Below, one piece after another: positions 32,226-44,387 of a stretch of 64,000 bases of DNA (positions within the stretch are counted from its first letter, which is position 1; each line of letters opens with the position of its first letter). A program made the position numbers and the translations under genes. The stretch is taken from the NCBI GenBank assembly GCA_035578155.1, contig JAPWDM010000013.1, positions 9,635,527-9,699,526 of the forward strand, read 5' to 3'. Under the pieces are notes generated by a model. That model saw only the letters and a program-made list of their open reading frames with translations, did not search any database and was not told the origin of the DNA. This DNA is from Brachynemurus nebulosus. Its lineage: Eukaryota; Arthropoda; Insecta; Neuroptera; Myrmeleontidae.

Positions 32226-33130
32226 GGGTAAGTGCGGGAGAGATGCCGCAGTAACCATAGTTCATTCGTTGATTGATAGATAGCGCTATTAATGGATTAT
32301 ATATCTAAAATAAGGTACTTATTTAAGCTGCATATGGTAACATTTATGATTAGTCCATCAGTTTAGTAATTATCCAACTTTTTATAATTGAAAAGTAAGT
32401 TTTTTAACATAATATTTTATCAAGCATTTAATTCATTAGAATCTAAGAATGTATATTTCACTGTTTTAATGAAAATGAGTTTTGTTATTAATTCAGGTAT
32501 ATTTAAAAAGTACTGTATAAAATTTTAGATTAGAATTCCGCACTATGCTTGCTATAGCAACATGCGGCATCTATCCCAACAATAAGGAGAGATGTCGCAT
32601 TTAAAGTTGGTATAGATGCCGCATCATATTACATTATGCAATTTTTTTTGGACTGTAAATTATGCCACGTAAATACAAAAGATCCATTAATGGATCAGGA
32701 AGAGCTCTCATATTAGTGAAGATAACGAAATCAATGATGATTGCCTGTGTATTGAATGTTTTGAAACATACTCAGAAACAAAAAAAAAGTTGACTGGTTA
32801 AGATGTATAAAGTGCCAAAAAGGGTTACCCATGGCATGCATCATGTATGGAGATGTGTGTAAAATACAAAATTTTTAATATGAACTATGCGGCGTCTCAC
32901 CTTGTTTGATGCGGCATCGCTCCCATAGGTGTGGGAGAGACGCCGCTTTGCAGGCTCTACAAAAATGTTAATTATGAATCCTTTATGACTCAAAATTTAA
33001 AATTATTTATAAATAATTTTAAAGAACAATGTTTACATTTATTGTGTACCAAATTTCAAATCAATTAAATGCATACTTTAGGAATTATCAAGCGTTTTCA
33101 TAATGTGCGGCATTTCTCCCGCATTCACCC
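32226..33130 (+). mobile_element. pogo-like deletion derivative rich in GATGCCGCA, copy 1
   Basis: Element of 905 bp flanked by TA (32224-32225 and 33131-33132). Ends are GGGTAAGTGCGGGAGAGATG on the left and the complement of GGGTGAATGCGGGAGAAATG on the right. Internal copies of gagagatgccgca / tgcggcatctctcc occur at both ends and around 32560-32630 and 32885-32945. It contains joined N- and C-terminal scraps of a transposase (separate entry). Copy 2 lies inverted at 48699-49650. Confidence 0.82.
32662..32878 (+). pseudogene. Transposase relic: N-terminus joined to C-terminal Cys-rich motif
   Basis: From ATG 32662 the frame reads MPRKYKRS, the usual opening of many pogo/Tigger-type insect transposases. 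Within about 15 codons the frame breaks. A shifted frame gives HISEDNEINDDCLCIECFE with ETYSETKKK, then after a nine-A run another frame gives DWLRCIKCQKG, PMACIMYGDVCK. The C-x2-C ... W-x2-C-x2-C ... C layout is the zinc-binding tail seen at the C-terminus of these transposases. The DNA-binding and DDE domains have been deleted, so it is inactive. The expected W of the final motif is G here but W in copy 2. Confidence 0.65.
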
Positions 33131-33132
33131 TA

Positions 33133-36100
33133 TCATTTCAATAACTAATTCCAATGCAAAAATTTAAAATACACCACGCAATCTATGGTCAAAAATACAT
33201 TTATTCCGCTCCAATATAAAATGTAGAACATTATAGGTACATAAACTTCTTTTTTGTTATATAACTACCCCCCACCCCACCCCTCTACACTGACGCCCAC
33301 ATAATATTCATTACGTAATTTTGTGTGACGGACGTCGTTGCCGCGTATAGTTAAATTAAGCCCAGTGGTCCACTTTCTGCTGGTTTCAAATTGATTGATT
33401 GTTTGTTTTACTATAGAAAGTTTTGGTTAGTGGGGTAAACCGTACGTATTAGATGTTCGTTGACCAATTTGTAAACTTATATACTTACGCCTACAGTGAA
33501 CCTGTGTTATGTCCACTTTGTGAAAATTGTTTCACGTACAACTTTCACGGATGGACGGAAACATGTTTGAAAAGGTATTACTGTGTTTCAAAATCAGTGA
33601 CGCGTAAAGCCGTCTTTGAAAGTATTATTAGCCTTTTGATACTATGTTTGCTTTTCGTATTGTTATCCTATAATGAACAAGGATCACTGTAGGCACCGGT
33701 AAGGATATTGTTTGACATCCTGTGTATCGGGAATCATTTAATATAAACAAGCGCTTAAATAAATATTTTTGTTTTAAGCAACTTTGTGAAACTATTCTAC
33801 TCGTGTACTTCAAATATTTTCAAATGACTTCTGTGGTAACATAAACGTCCCCGATGACTATAATAATTTATTCTCAATGTTTACGTTTGGCTAACGTGGA
33901 CAGAATAATCCTGTATCAAACGAATCATATTAATTGGAAGTCCAGGAAAAAGTTTTTTCTGGATATTAATCTTAAAACAGTGTTCCCAATACTTCAACCT
34001 AAAAACGTACACCTATACTATTTAGTAATTAAAAATGAAAAGACATTATCAATTTAAAAAAGTTGTCACATTAATGAATTTTTAGAAGATCGAAACAAGA
34101 AACTTAGCTTCGTAGTTCCTTACCTGATCAAGTGAAAAATAGAATGCGGAACGAAAATTTTACTACTGTCCTGTTCTTGCCTACCCAGTCCCAATTCCGA
34201 GAAAATGATCAAATCGCACCTTATTCCAATCCCGTTCGATTTATAAATCATATCGTCAATACTGATGGAGTATTGGCTTCCCGCTCAATATTTTCAAAAA
34301 AATAATTATTTAGAATTGGTTCTTCACCAATTTTTGGATATAAAAGCAAAAGTGATGGTCCAATTTTCTTTTGAAATATTCTGCATTATGGGGAATTGAT
34401 TGAAAAAAATAGTATAACTCGGTAATAATACTGGAAACACTGGAAAACTGGTAAAAATTGCAAAAATAAAAATAAAAAATGATACCATTTTTATGCATAT
34501 TGGTGCTGTTAATTTTCAGTTTTGAGCACCCCTGGATAGAGGAGAAAATCTATGGGATATCACCAATGAAACCTCATTTTTGAGCAAAGAATCATTAGAT
34601 AACATTGGAACAACTATATACATGCGGAGCCCTAATTGTAAATAATTACCCTTAACTCAGTTCTGTCTTTTAGTGTCAAACTCAGAAACTATCTTTAAGT
34701 TTCTCAGCGTTTACGGTACTGACATCGAATTCTAGCATTTCAAAAAAAAAATCATTAAAATCGGACCATTAGCTTCTTTTTTATAACCAAAAATAGGTGG
34801 AGCCCGCCCCCTTTTGTGGCCCGTTCCTGCTGTAACCCATTTTTCCCACCCAAAATGACATCTCTACTGTGTTGTCAACTTTTTTAACCTGACACTTGTT
34901 AACCATAAATAAAATATTAGCACATAATATATGTACATTTTCATTTCTATAAAATATTTATAGCTCAAATTCCCATTCCCCCCTAACCACTAAATATTTA
35001 CATAGACACATATGACGTATGTATGTATATTAATCTGTATTATTTATTTAAATATAAAATATGTATATACCAACGTATTTACCATTGATAATGTTAATTT
35101 CGAGTTTGAAAACAAACAACGTACGTAAAGCTTGTAAAGCTCTAATCAACTTGTCTTTCCATTGTATAAATTACATACATTATACAAAAACTTGGTTACA
35201 TATTATTATATATACCTCTAAAACACTAAATACATTCAACTGATTAAATATATATGTCTGTATATTTCGTAGAAATACTCATATCTGCACCTAACTAAGC
35301 ATATGTTAAAAAAGTATTCACAAAGGATATTCTTTTGAATAATTTATCAGACTTAATCTACATTAATTAAATAAATCTATCTTGTACAAATGTAATATGG
35401 TGTACAACATTTTACAGTATGTTACAGAATAAGTATGTCGTTGCACTGAAATATCGGAATTGTTGTTTATAATTCATGGTACTATAAATAAAGTCACTTA
35501 AACAAATAAAAATTAGTTATAATAATGAAATGAAACACAAATAATTAGGTATATTTAAGGATTGATCGTCCTACGGTGCAACGGGTAAGAGAGTTAAATA
35601 TTTAGTGAAAAATAGATGTTGCTCGTTCAAATTGTAGATGTTCCTATAGCAATTTAATTTTAAATACATACATTCTCAACATAATTACTTTGTTCAAAGA
35701 TTCAAAATTTCTTTGAATTTTTTTCTTTGATTCAAAAAAATTATTTTTTTGATTTAAAGAAATATTTCTTTGACTACTAAAGAAAAAAATTCACGGAAAT
35801 ATTTCTTTGAATCTCAAAATATTTTCGTTGATTCAAAAAAAGAAATTTTTAATATTTGAATAAAGAAATCGTTTTGAGAGAGTATAGTAAAGATTACTGA
35901 GTAAGTATTTGGAAGAGATACAGAAAAATTAAATGAATACGTTAAAACAAAAAAAAAAAACAGTTCTAGATTCCAAAAACTGTTGTCAAGCTTAGCACAA
36001 ATTATTATTTTAGTCACTTTAACAAAACCATTTGCTAATGTATGCTTAATGGTTTGATTACGTTTACAATAAAATATAGTTATTTGTACATTGTTATTTA

Positions 36101-36483
36101 GTATCTACAACAAAGTACTTGTTACTACAACAATTTTTTGTAGTAACAAATTTCTTAGTTACAGTAACTAAATTTTATTTCTCTTAAAATTTTTTTATAG
36201 TGTTTCGATGTACAAATTTACAAATTTTTTTTCTATGTACGAAAAATTTTGAAAACTATTTTTAAGAATCATTTTTTTTTTTGCAGTAATTGTAACACTC
36301 TTTTCGTTACCATTTCACAATACTTGTGTTGGACCACTTCTGTAACACATTGTATTTATAAAATATTTTTACATATATGGCACATACACACTTATATAAA
36401 TATGGACCATACAGGTTACAATCATATCAAAATGGCAAGTTATTGTAGCAACGCCGCAATATTGATTAAAATAATGTACCCTT

Positions 36484-36486
<3 letters not shown>
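33133..36486. other. No gene seen (3.3 kb)
   Basis: Mostly AT-rich. At 33240-33330 there is a C-rich patch. A 79-codon frame at 33453-33692 has a CPLCENC motif and a hydrophobic tail but no recognised family or splice context. At 35700-35830, repeats of 'aaagaaatatttctttgatt' type form a degenerate tandem of about 25-35 bp. No TIR pair recognised. Confidence 0.4.

Positions 36487-36580
<94 letters not shown>
36487..36580. repeat. (TA)n microsatellite
   Basis: Uninterrupted TA tract of about 94 bp, ending 12 bp before a TA-flanked MITE. Confidence 0.95.
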
Positions 36581-36613
36581 TCTACTAGCATAGGGGAAAG
36601 TGGTGTCAATTAT

Positions 36614-36812
36614 ATGTTCACTTACCGTTCAGCTAAACTGAAACTTTTAGGCACTCGATTTCTTTGGTATAGTATGACCAAAAACCACATGTAAATTAAA
36701 AATCACAAAGTGATTGAAAAAATTACCCGAATCGGCCGGGAATCGAACCCCGGTTCTCCCGGTAACTAGCCAGGCGTGTTAACCATTAAACCAATGACCC
36801 ATGTACCTCGAC
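36614..36812 (-). mobile_element. tRNA-derived SINE, copy B
   Basis: The tRNA-like head at 36729-36800 (minus) has box A-like TGGTTTAATGGTTAAC, anticodon arm CCTGG-CTAGTTA-CCGGG (anticodon position AGT) and T arm CGGGGTTCGATTCCCGG. The body matches copy A at 19255-19370 through 'tttttggtcat', 'tcgagtgcctaaa' and 'tttcagtttagctgaacg'. It ends at the boundary with the outer MITE's left TIR. The head is somewhat better preserved than those at 19 kb. Confidence 0.85.
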
Positions 36813-36820
36813 ATAGAAAA

Positions 36821-37183
36821 TAGTGTAATCGACTAATCGATTAAATTTTTAGTCGAATTTATGAATAGGATAACCTATATAAATCTTTCGTAAATGATGT
36901 TTTCTTTTTAATGATTGACATTTAATATTTTTTTAAGAAGACGGAAAATATGACATATTACATAAAAGTGAAAAATCATACAAATAGATAATTTTTGGGT
37001 TATTATTTTTTGGAAATTAATAAAAAATACAGAAAACAATTAAATTACTCATTTTTAGTCATTTAAAAAACGTTAGTCATTTTAGTCACTTGTCAAGGGT
37101 AAAATAGTCGACTAAAATATGGCTAAATTTAAGCAAAATTAGTCGACTAAACCGATTAATCGATTAATCATCCAACATCGCTA
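36821..37183. mobile_element. hAT-type MITE, AGTCGATTAATCG family, copy 2
   Basis: Element of 363 bp starting TAGTGTAATCGACTAATCG and ending ATCATCCAACATCGCTA, with a perfect 8 bp duplication ATAGAAAA (36813-36820 and 37184-37191). It matches 995-1649 at both ends and in blocks such as 'tttttagtcgaatt' and 'taacctat', with an internal deletion relative to that copy. Confidence 0.9.
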
Positions 37184-37267
37184 ATAGAAAATACGATTTG
37201 TAGATATTAGTGTTTTTTTTTATATATATATTAAAAATATCACAAAATTGACCCAGTCTTTCCCCTA

Positions 37268-38015
37268 TCCATTCAACCCAACTAGTATAACATATAGTAA
37301 CATAGTATAGTAAGTATCCTAGAATGTACTAGAGCATAAATGGAATATATAAATAAGAGTACAAGTATAGAATAAATTATTCATCATAACGAATGATTGC
37401 ATAAAGAGCTATGTAAGTGCGTAACACAAAGAGAGCCTATCCATCCATCTGCCTACAGCACTGTGCCGCTTCGTCACTTTCCGTCCCTTACATCTATATG
37501 GCGCCCTTGCTTGAACATACTTACATATTTCCCGCATATCATTATTTTAAGAGCAGGTGTAAGAAGTGGGAATTATTAAATTAAAATAAAATTTAAATTT
37601 AACTTATTTGGATGTTCCTGTAGCGGTCGTCAGCGAACAGCGCAACACTCCTACGGGAGGAGGACACGCTTGCTCCTCTCGCCTGATCCCTTAACAGCCT
37701 CACATAAAATACAAAATTTAATATGTAAATAAATTACGTTTACAAAAATCTTTATTTCAGATTTATATAAATGAAATCATTAAATATTAAAAAGAGGTAC
37801 CTACGAAATTGTATTTATAATGTGAATTGGTTGAATATTTGGAATATATTTTTATGTTTGACTGTTACTGATACTTTGATGTTTGGAAGTCAAAATTTGC
37901 TCAAACTAATTTCCATAAAAAACATGTAGGCCTTAGAGAATAACTTTTAAAGATTTATTCAGGGTTACAAAAAAAAATCATTTTTTTTGACATTTTTGTT
38001 TCTGTAGAGTATTTC
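37268..38015. other. No gene seen; GC-rich patch 37617-37695
   Basis: The GC-rich patch (gtagcggtcgtcagcgaac ... gaggaggacacgcttgctcc) resembles a retroelement fragment but could not be assigned. The rest is AT-rich. Confidence 0.4.
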
Positions 38016-38110
38016 AGGGGTTCCCAAAGTGTGCGCCTCAACGTCCAGAACCGCCACCAAGCGTCACAAAAAGCGCCGTGGTTGTTTCTCTAAAAAAGGC
38101 AAAAAAAAAT
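38016..38110 (+). mobile_element. Truncated hAT terminus
   Basis: CAGGGGTTCCCAAAGTGTGCG is a classic hAT (Charlie-like) left end, followed by GC-rich sequence with 'agcgccgtgg'. No matching right end or target duplication is found downstream, so it is probably a truncated end. Confidence 0.55.
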
Positions 38111-38170
38111 CTATAGTTTGTGGTATAAAATGTATTCTAGTATAATTGGGATAAGTTTCATATTGGTTAA

Positions 38171-39778
38171 GCGGAGATTCGCTAAAAAATCGATTCTTTT
38201 TTCTTCTTAAGGGGAGGTTTACTTGCGAGTCGTTAAAAGAAATCGATTTTTTTTTGCAGAAATTGGTAGCTAATTATGTGTAGAATATGTTCCCAAAGTG
38301 ATTTGGCTGAAAATAATTTAAGGGAAGGTTTACTTGAGATTTGTTAAAAAAAAATCAATTTTTTTTTTGCCGAAATTGATAGTAAATTATGTGGTGTAGA
38401 ATATGTTCCCAAAGTGATTTTACTGAAAATAATTTAAAAACAAGATTCTTGCACATTAACCGAATCCAGCTTTCTATAAAAAAAAATTCAGAAAACGTAG
38501 TTCACGCAATAATGAGTATTAAATATAAAATTTTGAAAATACGTTTTTTTTTATATATATTTTATAATATCTCGGAACTACATTTTTGGAACTGGTGGAC
38601 ACGATAACTCAAAAACTATTCGATGGATCCTTTTTTAAATTTTTTATTTTGAAGATAATTCAATTCTTCGGCACCTCTACCTAAGTTCGATACACTTTCA
38701 ATATTTCTTTTTATTTTTAAATTTAAAGAGCGAAAAATAAGACAAAAATCGTAAATCAAAAGTTCAAACATCCGCCATTTTTTTTTCTTTCAGCAGTTTA
38801 TTGATATTAGAGGTAGAGGTGCCGGTACTCTTCATATATTTTATAAATCTTTTTTGTTTTTGGATTTCGGTGGTTTATTACCGGCACTAGGATGTCCACC
38901 AACAAGGCATTGGATTTTCGGATCATCACACTGCACTATCTATAAAATGGACACTTTTTTATATTTTCCCTTGAAAAATTTTTTTTATATAGTTTAATAC
39001 TTAATAAATATGTGCACAAAATTTGAAATTGATATTTACTTCCGTTCTTGAGAAAAAAATTCTAGAAAAATAGCTAATTTTTAAGGACTCTCGAGTAAAC
39101 CTCTCCTTAATATGTTCCTTGAGGTGTTAGAAATCTTCTCCTAGAATTTTATTTAAAAAAAAAAAATCAAAAATCAAAAAGTTATGGGCATTTTAGTGCA
39201 CGCACTTTACTATAATTCAATTAAAAAAAAAAAGAAAAACTAAATGCTATTTTTTCGAAAGTACGTTTTTTGACATGGTTCCTCGTGTATCTTAAAAAGT
39301 ATTTGATATATCGACATAAATCAAAGTGCATATTATTTCTCTATACCATTATTTTGGCAGAAACTAGGATCTTTTGGTTCCGTAATATATTTTCAAAATG
39401 GCCGCTGTTTATAGTCGAGAAAAAACGGTGATTTTTGAAAATTTATTACAAAATGCGATTTGTCGCTGGTTTTTTATTTTTTTTTTTTTTTTCTTAGATT
39501 TTAGTTAGTGCCATAACTGTATACATACATTTTTAGAAAATTCTTGATTTTTTGATTTTGGTTCACTGGGGATTTCAGAACGCGAGGAACCATCAAGGTG
39601 GAAAAATCTCGCAGTGTCGACTTCAAAGCCATTTATACTCATTTTTGAATTTTTTTTAAAAAAATTCTTTCTTATCTCAAGACATGTAGAAACAATGTTT
39701 TTTAATAAAATATTTATTTGTATAAAAAAAATAATAATAAAAAGTCAATTTTTGATGTTTCCTTGGCGAATCTCCCCG
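38171..39778. mobile_element. Outer MITE with GCGGAGATTCGC ends (contains a TTAA-type element)
   Basis: GCGGAGATTCGC on the left, preceded by TTAA at 38167-38170, is mirrored by GGCGAATCTCCCCG at 39765-39778. Right of the inner element, 39111-39764 is AT-rich with an inverted pair atggttcctcg (39277) / cgaggaaccat (39581). The ends resemble those of the inner TTAA-type element, so the two may be related families. Confidence 0.5.
38211..39106. mobile_element. TTAA-flanked MITE (piggyBac-like target), copy 1
   Basis: Element of ~896 bp, ends GGGGAGGTTTACTTGCGAGT and the complement of GGAGAGGTTTACTCGAGAGT, flanked by TTAA (38207-38210 and 39107-39110). TTAA target duplication is the piggyBac signature. 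The first ~110 bp, including a second internal TTAA at 38318-38321, is duplicated in tandem at the left end. It contains aggtagaggtgccgg / cggcacctctacct inverted motifs around 38680 and 38815. No transposase. Copy 2 is at 58452-59353. Confidence 0.8.
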
Positions 39779-39782
39779 TAAT

Positions 39783-40460
39783 CTTAAAACAAAAAATAGT
39801 AATATTATTAACCTGAGATCGAGAGATAAGATTTGTGAAAAAGACTAGCTATTGAACTACGAATTACTGACTAAATGCGTGTCTAACACACACTTGATGA
39901 ATTTTTGAATTCTTAAGCAGCAATTAATATTTTAGTAGATCTCAATTAGTAAAATTATTTTTTTATGAAAGAGAATTTTTTTTAAATTTCAAATCACCTA
40001 GTGTTATGCCTTAACAATCACATAATAACATAGCCTCATTTTTTTTCATCAAAAAGAAGGAAAAAATACATATATTTTTATTATTTGAAATATAATAAAT
40101 CATAAAATACAATTTGAGTTTAATCAAGACGAATACGCCGCATGTTCTACTGTTTGAAATTTTTTTATTTATTTTTTTTTATTAAATGAAAAAACAAAAA
40201 ATAAAGAAAGTGAAATATTATAAAATATGAGATAGAATTTACGGGTAGACGTGGTAAATACGGATTAAACCTATGTATGAGTTATACATGAAGTGTAAAT
40301 CTGTCTTATACAGTACGTTTTCAATTAGTTAGGACGACAGCATTTCAAGGGGTTATTCAGGGTTGCAGAAAAAATAGTCAAAAGAAACAAAAAATTTGAA
40401 ATTATTACATCTATAGTTAGAACATATACTAAAGTGTACTTTTATCGCGTCACTACTGAG
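39783..40460. other. No feature seen
   Basis: AT-rich, A/T homopolymer runs, no recognised feature. Confidence 0.45.
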
Positions 40461-41140
40461 AACTGTTACTTTTTTCTTGGGAATTTTCCCATAGAAATAA
40501 ATTGTTTTTCCCGTGGAAAAAAGTAGCTCATAACATTATTTTAACAGTATGCAAAATTCAAATGAAGTCAATGATTCTTTTTTTATATCGTTTTAAATAT
40601 ATTTTTCCACGGGATTTAGATGAATTACCGAGGTGAAAAGCAGCCTGTGGCCTTTTTCGTCTCTTCTGTTAACAATATACAAAATTTAAAATCAATCATC
40701 CGGTTTTTTTTAACAGCCAATTGTCGTTGTTGCATTGTTTCGTTTTGAGTACATCTTCCCTCGGGAATGAAATGTTTTACCGGAGTAAAAAGTAAACGAA
40801 ATTTATCTACTAAATTTATGCTTTCTGTTAACAAACTCAAATAACCAAAAATGAGATTTTCCACGGGATTGAGATATTTTCTCGGGGTAACGAGTAGCCT
40901 GTGTCCTTTTTCATCCTTTCTGTTAACAATACACATAGATAAAATCAATTATCCGTTTTTTAATAGTCAACCGTTTGTAATTTAATACATTGTCCCTCGG
41001 GAATGAAATGTTTTTCCGAGATAAAAAGCATCCTATAACAGGATCTGTCCCGCAAGCCATGTCTATGCAAAGTTTCAAGTCGATTAGTTAAGCTGTTAAG
41101 GCATGAAATCAAGTCAAACAAACAAACAAAATTCTATCAT
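40460..41140. repeat. LINE/RTE-like 3' tail with tandem internal repeats
   Basis: A block with 'tttccacggga', then 'gaggtgaaaagcagcctgtg' and 'ctgttaacaatac' is repeated at about 250 bp spacing (40605 and 40855). Related 'ccctcgggaatgaaatgttt' stretches occur at 40757 and 40993. It ends with 'tgcaaagtttcaagtcgatt' and an acaaacaaacaaa tail at about 41120-41130. This resembles the 3' ends of insect RTE-type non-LTR elements and their SINE partners. Family assignment is from general knowledge, and no reverse transcriptase is present. The 107-codon minus frame over it is not a gene. Confidence 0.55.
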
Positions 41141-42530
41141 TGTTTAAAATAGTGAGCAGAAAATACGTACATACTAATAGTTGCCATAACGCTTTAATTT
41201 TTGTGAGAACGGTTAAATTTGTTTAAAACTGTGAAACCATATACTGTAAAGTGTAAATCGTCCTTATTTCTTGAACAAAACCTGTACTCTGCGTATAAAT
41301 AATAAATCTTATGAACCGGCAGTATGTTTTGTTTTTCTGGTTGTAATTCACAATTCCATTATTATTCAATTTTAATAGTACATACTTACGAATAAAATTT
41401 TAATATTATTTGTTTTTCAACGGTTTTGTCTTAATTCTGTTTTTATTAATATTATTCCGAATATGAATTTTGACATTTTCAAAAATTATATATAATACAA
41501 TTTTTATAATAAAATTTTCCCGTATTTCAAAAGGATAATTAGTTTTTCCATGAATTAATAATATTTTCATTTGTTTTACATACACTTTTTGCCGACTTTG
41601 TACATAATAAATAAGGAATAATAATAATATTTTATTTTTGTGCGTTTTCTGAATGTCTAATATTGTGAAAAAAGTACAATAAATATCCCAATATCATTTT
41701 TCTCTGCGTGATCTCCCTTTAATTTTTATTTAAAAAATATTCATTTATCACAAAAAATAAAAGTTAGTCCTCCTATTGGTACACTCAAATTCAAAAATTT
41801 CATTCAAAATAATGTAAATTAGTTTTATGTTACATTTGAAATAAAATGGATTTATTTAATTTTTTTTTTTTTTTTTTTGTAACAATTCTTTCTTGAATTC
41901 CAGCAATTAAGGGTTTGTCTGAAGACTACGAGAGTGAGCTTAAAAATCGAAACTATATCAGTTCAAAAGTTCATAAATAGTTCTTAACTCGGGAATTCCC
42001 AGGTGACAGACATTTTTAATTGTAAACTGTATGAATTTGTTTGTTTGACTTATATTATAATGTTGTCACAAAAGAGAAATATAAAATCACTTATTGGCCT
42101 TCTGATGGTGGTAGCAGAATTTAAATATTTAGTTATCTTATAGTTGAAAAAAATTAAAAATATCTGTCACCTCCAAATAACTCTGGGAATTGTCGAGTTA
42201 ATTCTACCGCAATAATTAATTTGATATTTTTATTTTTTAGTGCTGAAAACGCTGAGTCAATCTCGACTCAGTGTACCGACTAAAAATATTAAATTTTTGT
42301 TTACAAGGATTTTTTTTAATTTAAAAATGATTTTGTTAATTTTATTATTTACCTGTTTAAAAAAAACCAAATTACTTATTAAAAAAGTATTCAGTAAATG
42401 GTTACAAATTAAAAAAAAAATACAATTATATTTTAATTTGTAATATTTATTGCTAGATATAATTATTTATTTTTGAAATTTATTAATTTTAAGATTTAAT
42501 TAACGGAATTAAAAAAAAAATAATAATTCT
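41141..42530. other. No gene seen
   Basis: AT-rich with a T17 homopolymer at about 41862-41878. The Lys-rich frame at 42240-42443 is composition-driven. Confidence 0.45.
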
Positions 42531-42606
42531 GGCAGTCAGTCGGAACCGAACCCGTGCACTCTAGTCGCCACTCTAGAACGCTGCCGACTGCGCTACCTAT
42601 TTGCTG
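42531..42606 (-). mobile_element. tRNA-like SINE head or tRNA pseudogene
   Basis: On the minus strand: box A TAGCGCAGTCGGCAGCG (matches the TRGCNNAGYNGG consensus closely), anticodon-type stem TCTAG/CTAGA around AGTGGCGA, and box B GGTTCGGTTCC. The acceptor stem pairs poorly, so it is unlikely to be a functional tRNA. It differs from the SINE family at 19 and 36 kb. Confidence 0.6.
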
Positions 42607-44170
42607 ATTTGACACACCAATAATTTATATATAAACATTCAGTAAATGAAGCTAGAATTTTGAAAGCGTTTTTCTCGAAACTGACTGGCCAATGGGTCTT
42701 TATATTTTAACAATTAACTAATCTTTGGAGGGACTATAATCCTGCGAAATCTCATCTTGAAGTCAATTTCCCAGGTCCTGCCCTCTCCTTGTTAGTGTAT
42801 TAAGCACGGAATATGACAGCTCATAAATACCTTATTATTTTCGACTTGGTGGGGCCAAGTCGAGAGGCATTAAATATTTAAAGAATTCAAGAATTCAAGT
42901 GATTTGATTTGACTTTATAAGAGGTGATTTCTTTAAGAAATATTATCTTGGCGAAAAATTGTTATAAAACTTTTTTGTAAACAATTTAATAAACTTCACT
43001 CTTGTACTGAACCATTTTTCCCGTAAAATTAAAAAAAAAAAAAAAAGAAAACACGGAATTGGCTAGAAAGTAATATTTCACATCTTCTAGCTCCCTTCTA
43101 AAAGACGGGTACGTGTTACTCGTTGGAAAAGAAAAGGTTCATAATTTACTCCTGAAATACTCGGATACTAATAGGATGGGAGAAATGCCTTTTATAAAAA
43201 TTATAAAAATAGTAAATATAAGGATATCATCTTTTTACTAAAACAAACTGTTCGATTACAAACTAACTTTCGAATATTAACTCTTAGTTGCTATACTCAA
43301 GAAACTGTTTAATATTCGAAAAAATCGAACATTTCAATTTAATGAAAAGTAACAAAGTAAACTAATATTCTCTCTCAGAGACAATTTTCATTGTACGTTT
43401 CATAAAAAGTCTTTGAGCTATGAAAAAAAATTTTTATTAAAAAAGCGAAAAAACTAATTTAATCAAAATGTTAATAAAAAACAATTCCTGTTTAAAAAAA
43501 AAACTATTTTATATTTTTGCACTGGGATTTTTATTTTTCAATTATTAAATATCATATCTCATCGCTTTTAATTTATTGCCCTCGGGCCGACAAATGGTCG
43601 CGCGGTAAAAAATCATATAAGTAAAAAAAGCAAAAAAGGAAAAAAAAAAATAAAAATTGTGCATTCAAACAATGTTTCGTTGGGTCGCTAACTGAAAATA
43701 AAAATAAATACAATGAATTAATTAAAAAAAAAAAAACACACTCATAACCCTCATGTCATGACGCATAAAATGTAGATAGGTATATTTCATTTTTACACTA
43801 AAAAATAATTAATAATAGGTGGTATACAAGCAAGCCTCCACCAAAACACACTGGTGGAGGGCCCTGTCCCAATTTTTATGTGATATCAGCAAATATTTGT
43901 TGTGTATGAATTAATTTTATATCAGTGGTTTGCAAACAGAATTTTTACAATTGATATTTATAGTAATATACAGTGGGTTTTCAAAATTGTTGCCGCATTA
44001 AAAATAAATAGGTATGAGGTAGAAATGTACCTACAATACTATATGCAGAAAACTTCACTATGAAGCTCAATATTTCAAAAACGGAGCTTAAAAATTAAAA
44101 ATGATAGAAGAAATCCCTAAATTAGTTTAGGGGCGATCAAATTTACTTCCCAATACCGAAAGATATTAAG
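42607..44170. other. No gene seen; two short hairpins
   Basis: Hairpins cgacttgg/ccaagtcg (42842-42862) and cctccacca/tggtggagg (43835-43860). Otherwise AT-rich with A-runs. No exon recognised. Confidence 0.45.
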
Positions 44171-44174
44171 CTGT

Positions 44175-44387
44175 AGAGCCGGATTAACCCTAAGTGCTGC
44201 CCTAAACACCGTGAAAAATTCCGCCCCTACCTTTGAAGAAAATTTAGAAAATCTACTTTTTTTGGAACTTTCTCTTAAAAAATAACTGAAAGAAAAAACG
44301 TCAATTACAAAATTTGCTGTCCTATTTTAAAGATCTTCCGCGCCTAAAAACTGGCCGTCCCTTGGCCTATTGGCTAATCTGGCCCCA
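44175..44387. mobile_element. hAT-like MITE (tentative)
   Basis: Left gagccggattaaccctaag is mirrored by ggctaatctggcccc on the right. GGCCGGATTAA-type ends are typical of a hAT group. The flanking octamers agctgtag and acctgtag match at 7 of 8 positions but do not sit symmetrically relative to the TIRs, so the boundaries are uncertain. Confidence 0.45.

Larger units (their letters stand above)
36593..37265. mobile_element. TA-flanked MITE carrying a nested SINE and a nested hAT MITE
   Basis: The outer ends GGGGAAAGTGGTGTCAATT and the complement of GGGGAAAGACTGGGTCAATT are flanked by TA (36591-36592 and 37266-37267). Almost all of the interior is two later insertions (36614-36812 and 36821-37183), so the original element was probably very short, roughly 110 bp of its own sequence. 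Confidence 0.8.

Noticed and set aside
33453..33692. 79-codon frame with CPLCENC and a hydrophobic tail
   Set aside because: A single CxxC-type motif is weak, there is no splice or promoter context, and the tail is AT-driven.
40625..40948. 107-codon minus-strand frame with a repeated segment
   Set aside because: It reads through a retroelement-tail tandem repeat; the internal repetition is the DNA repeat.
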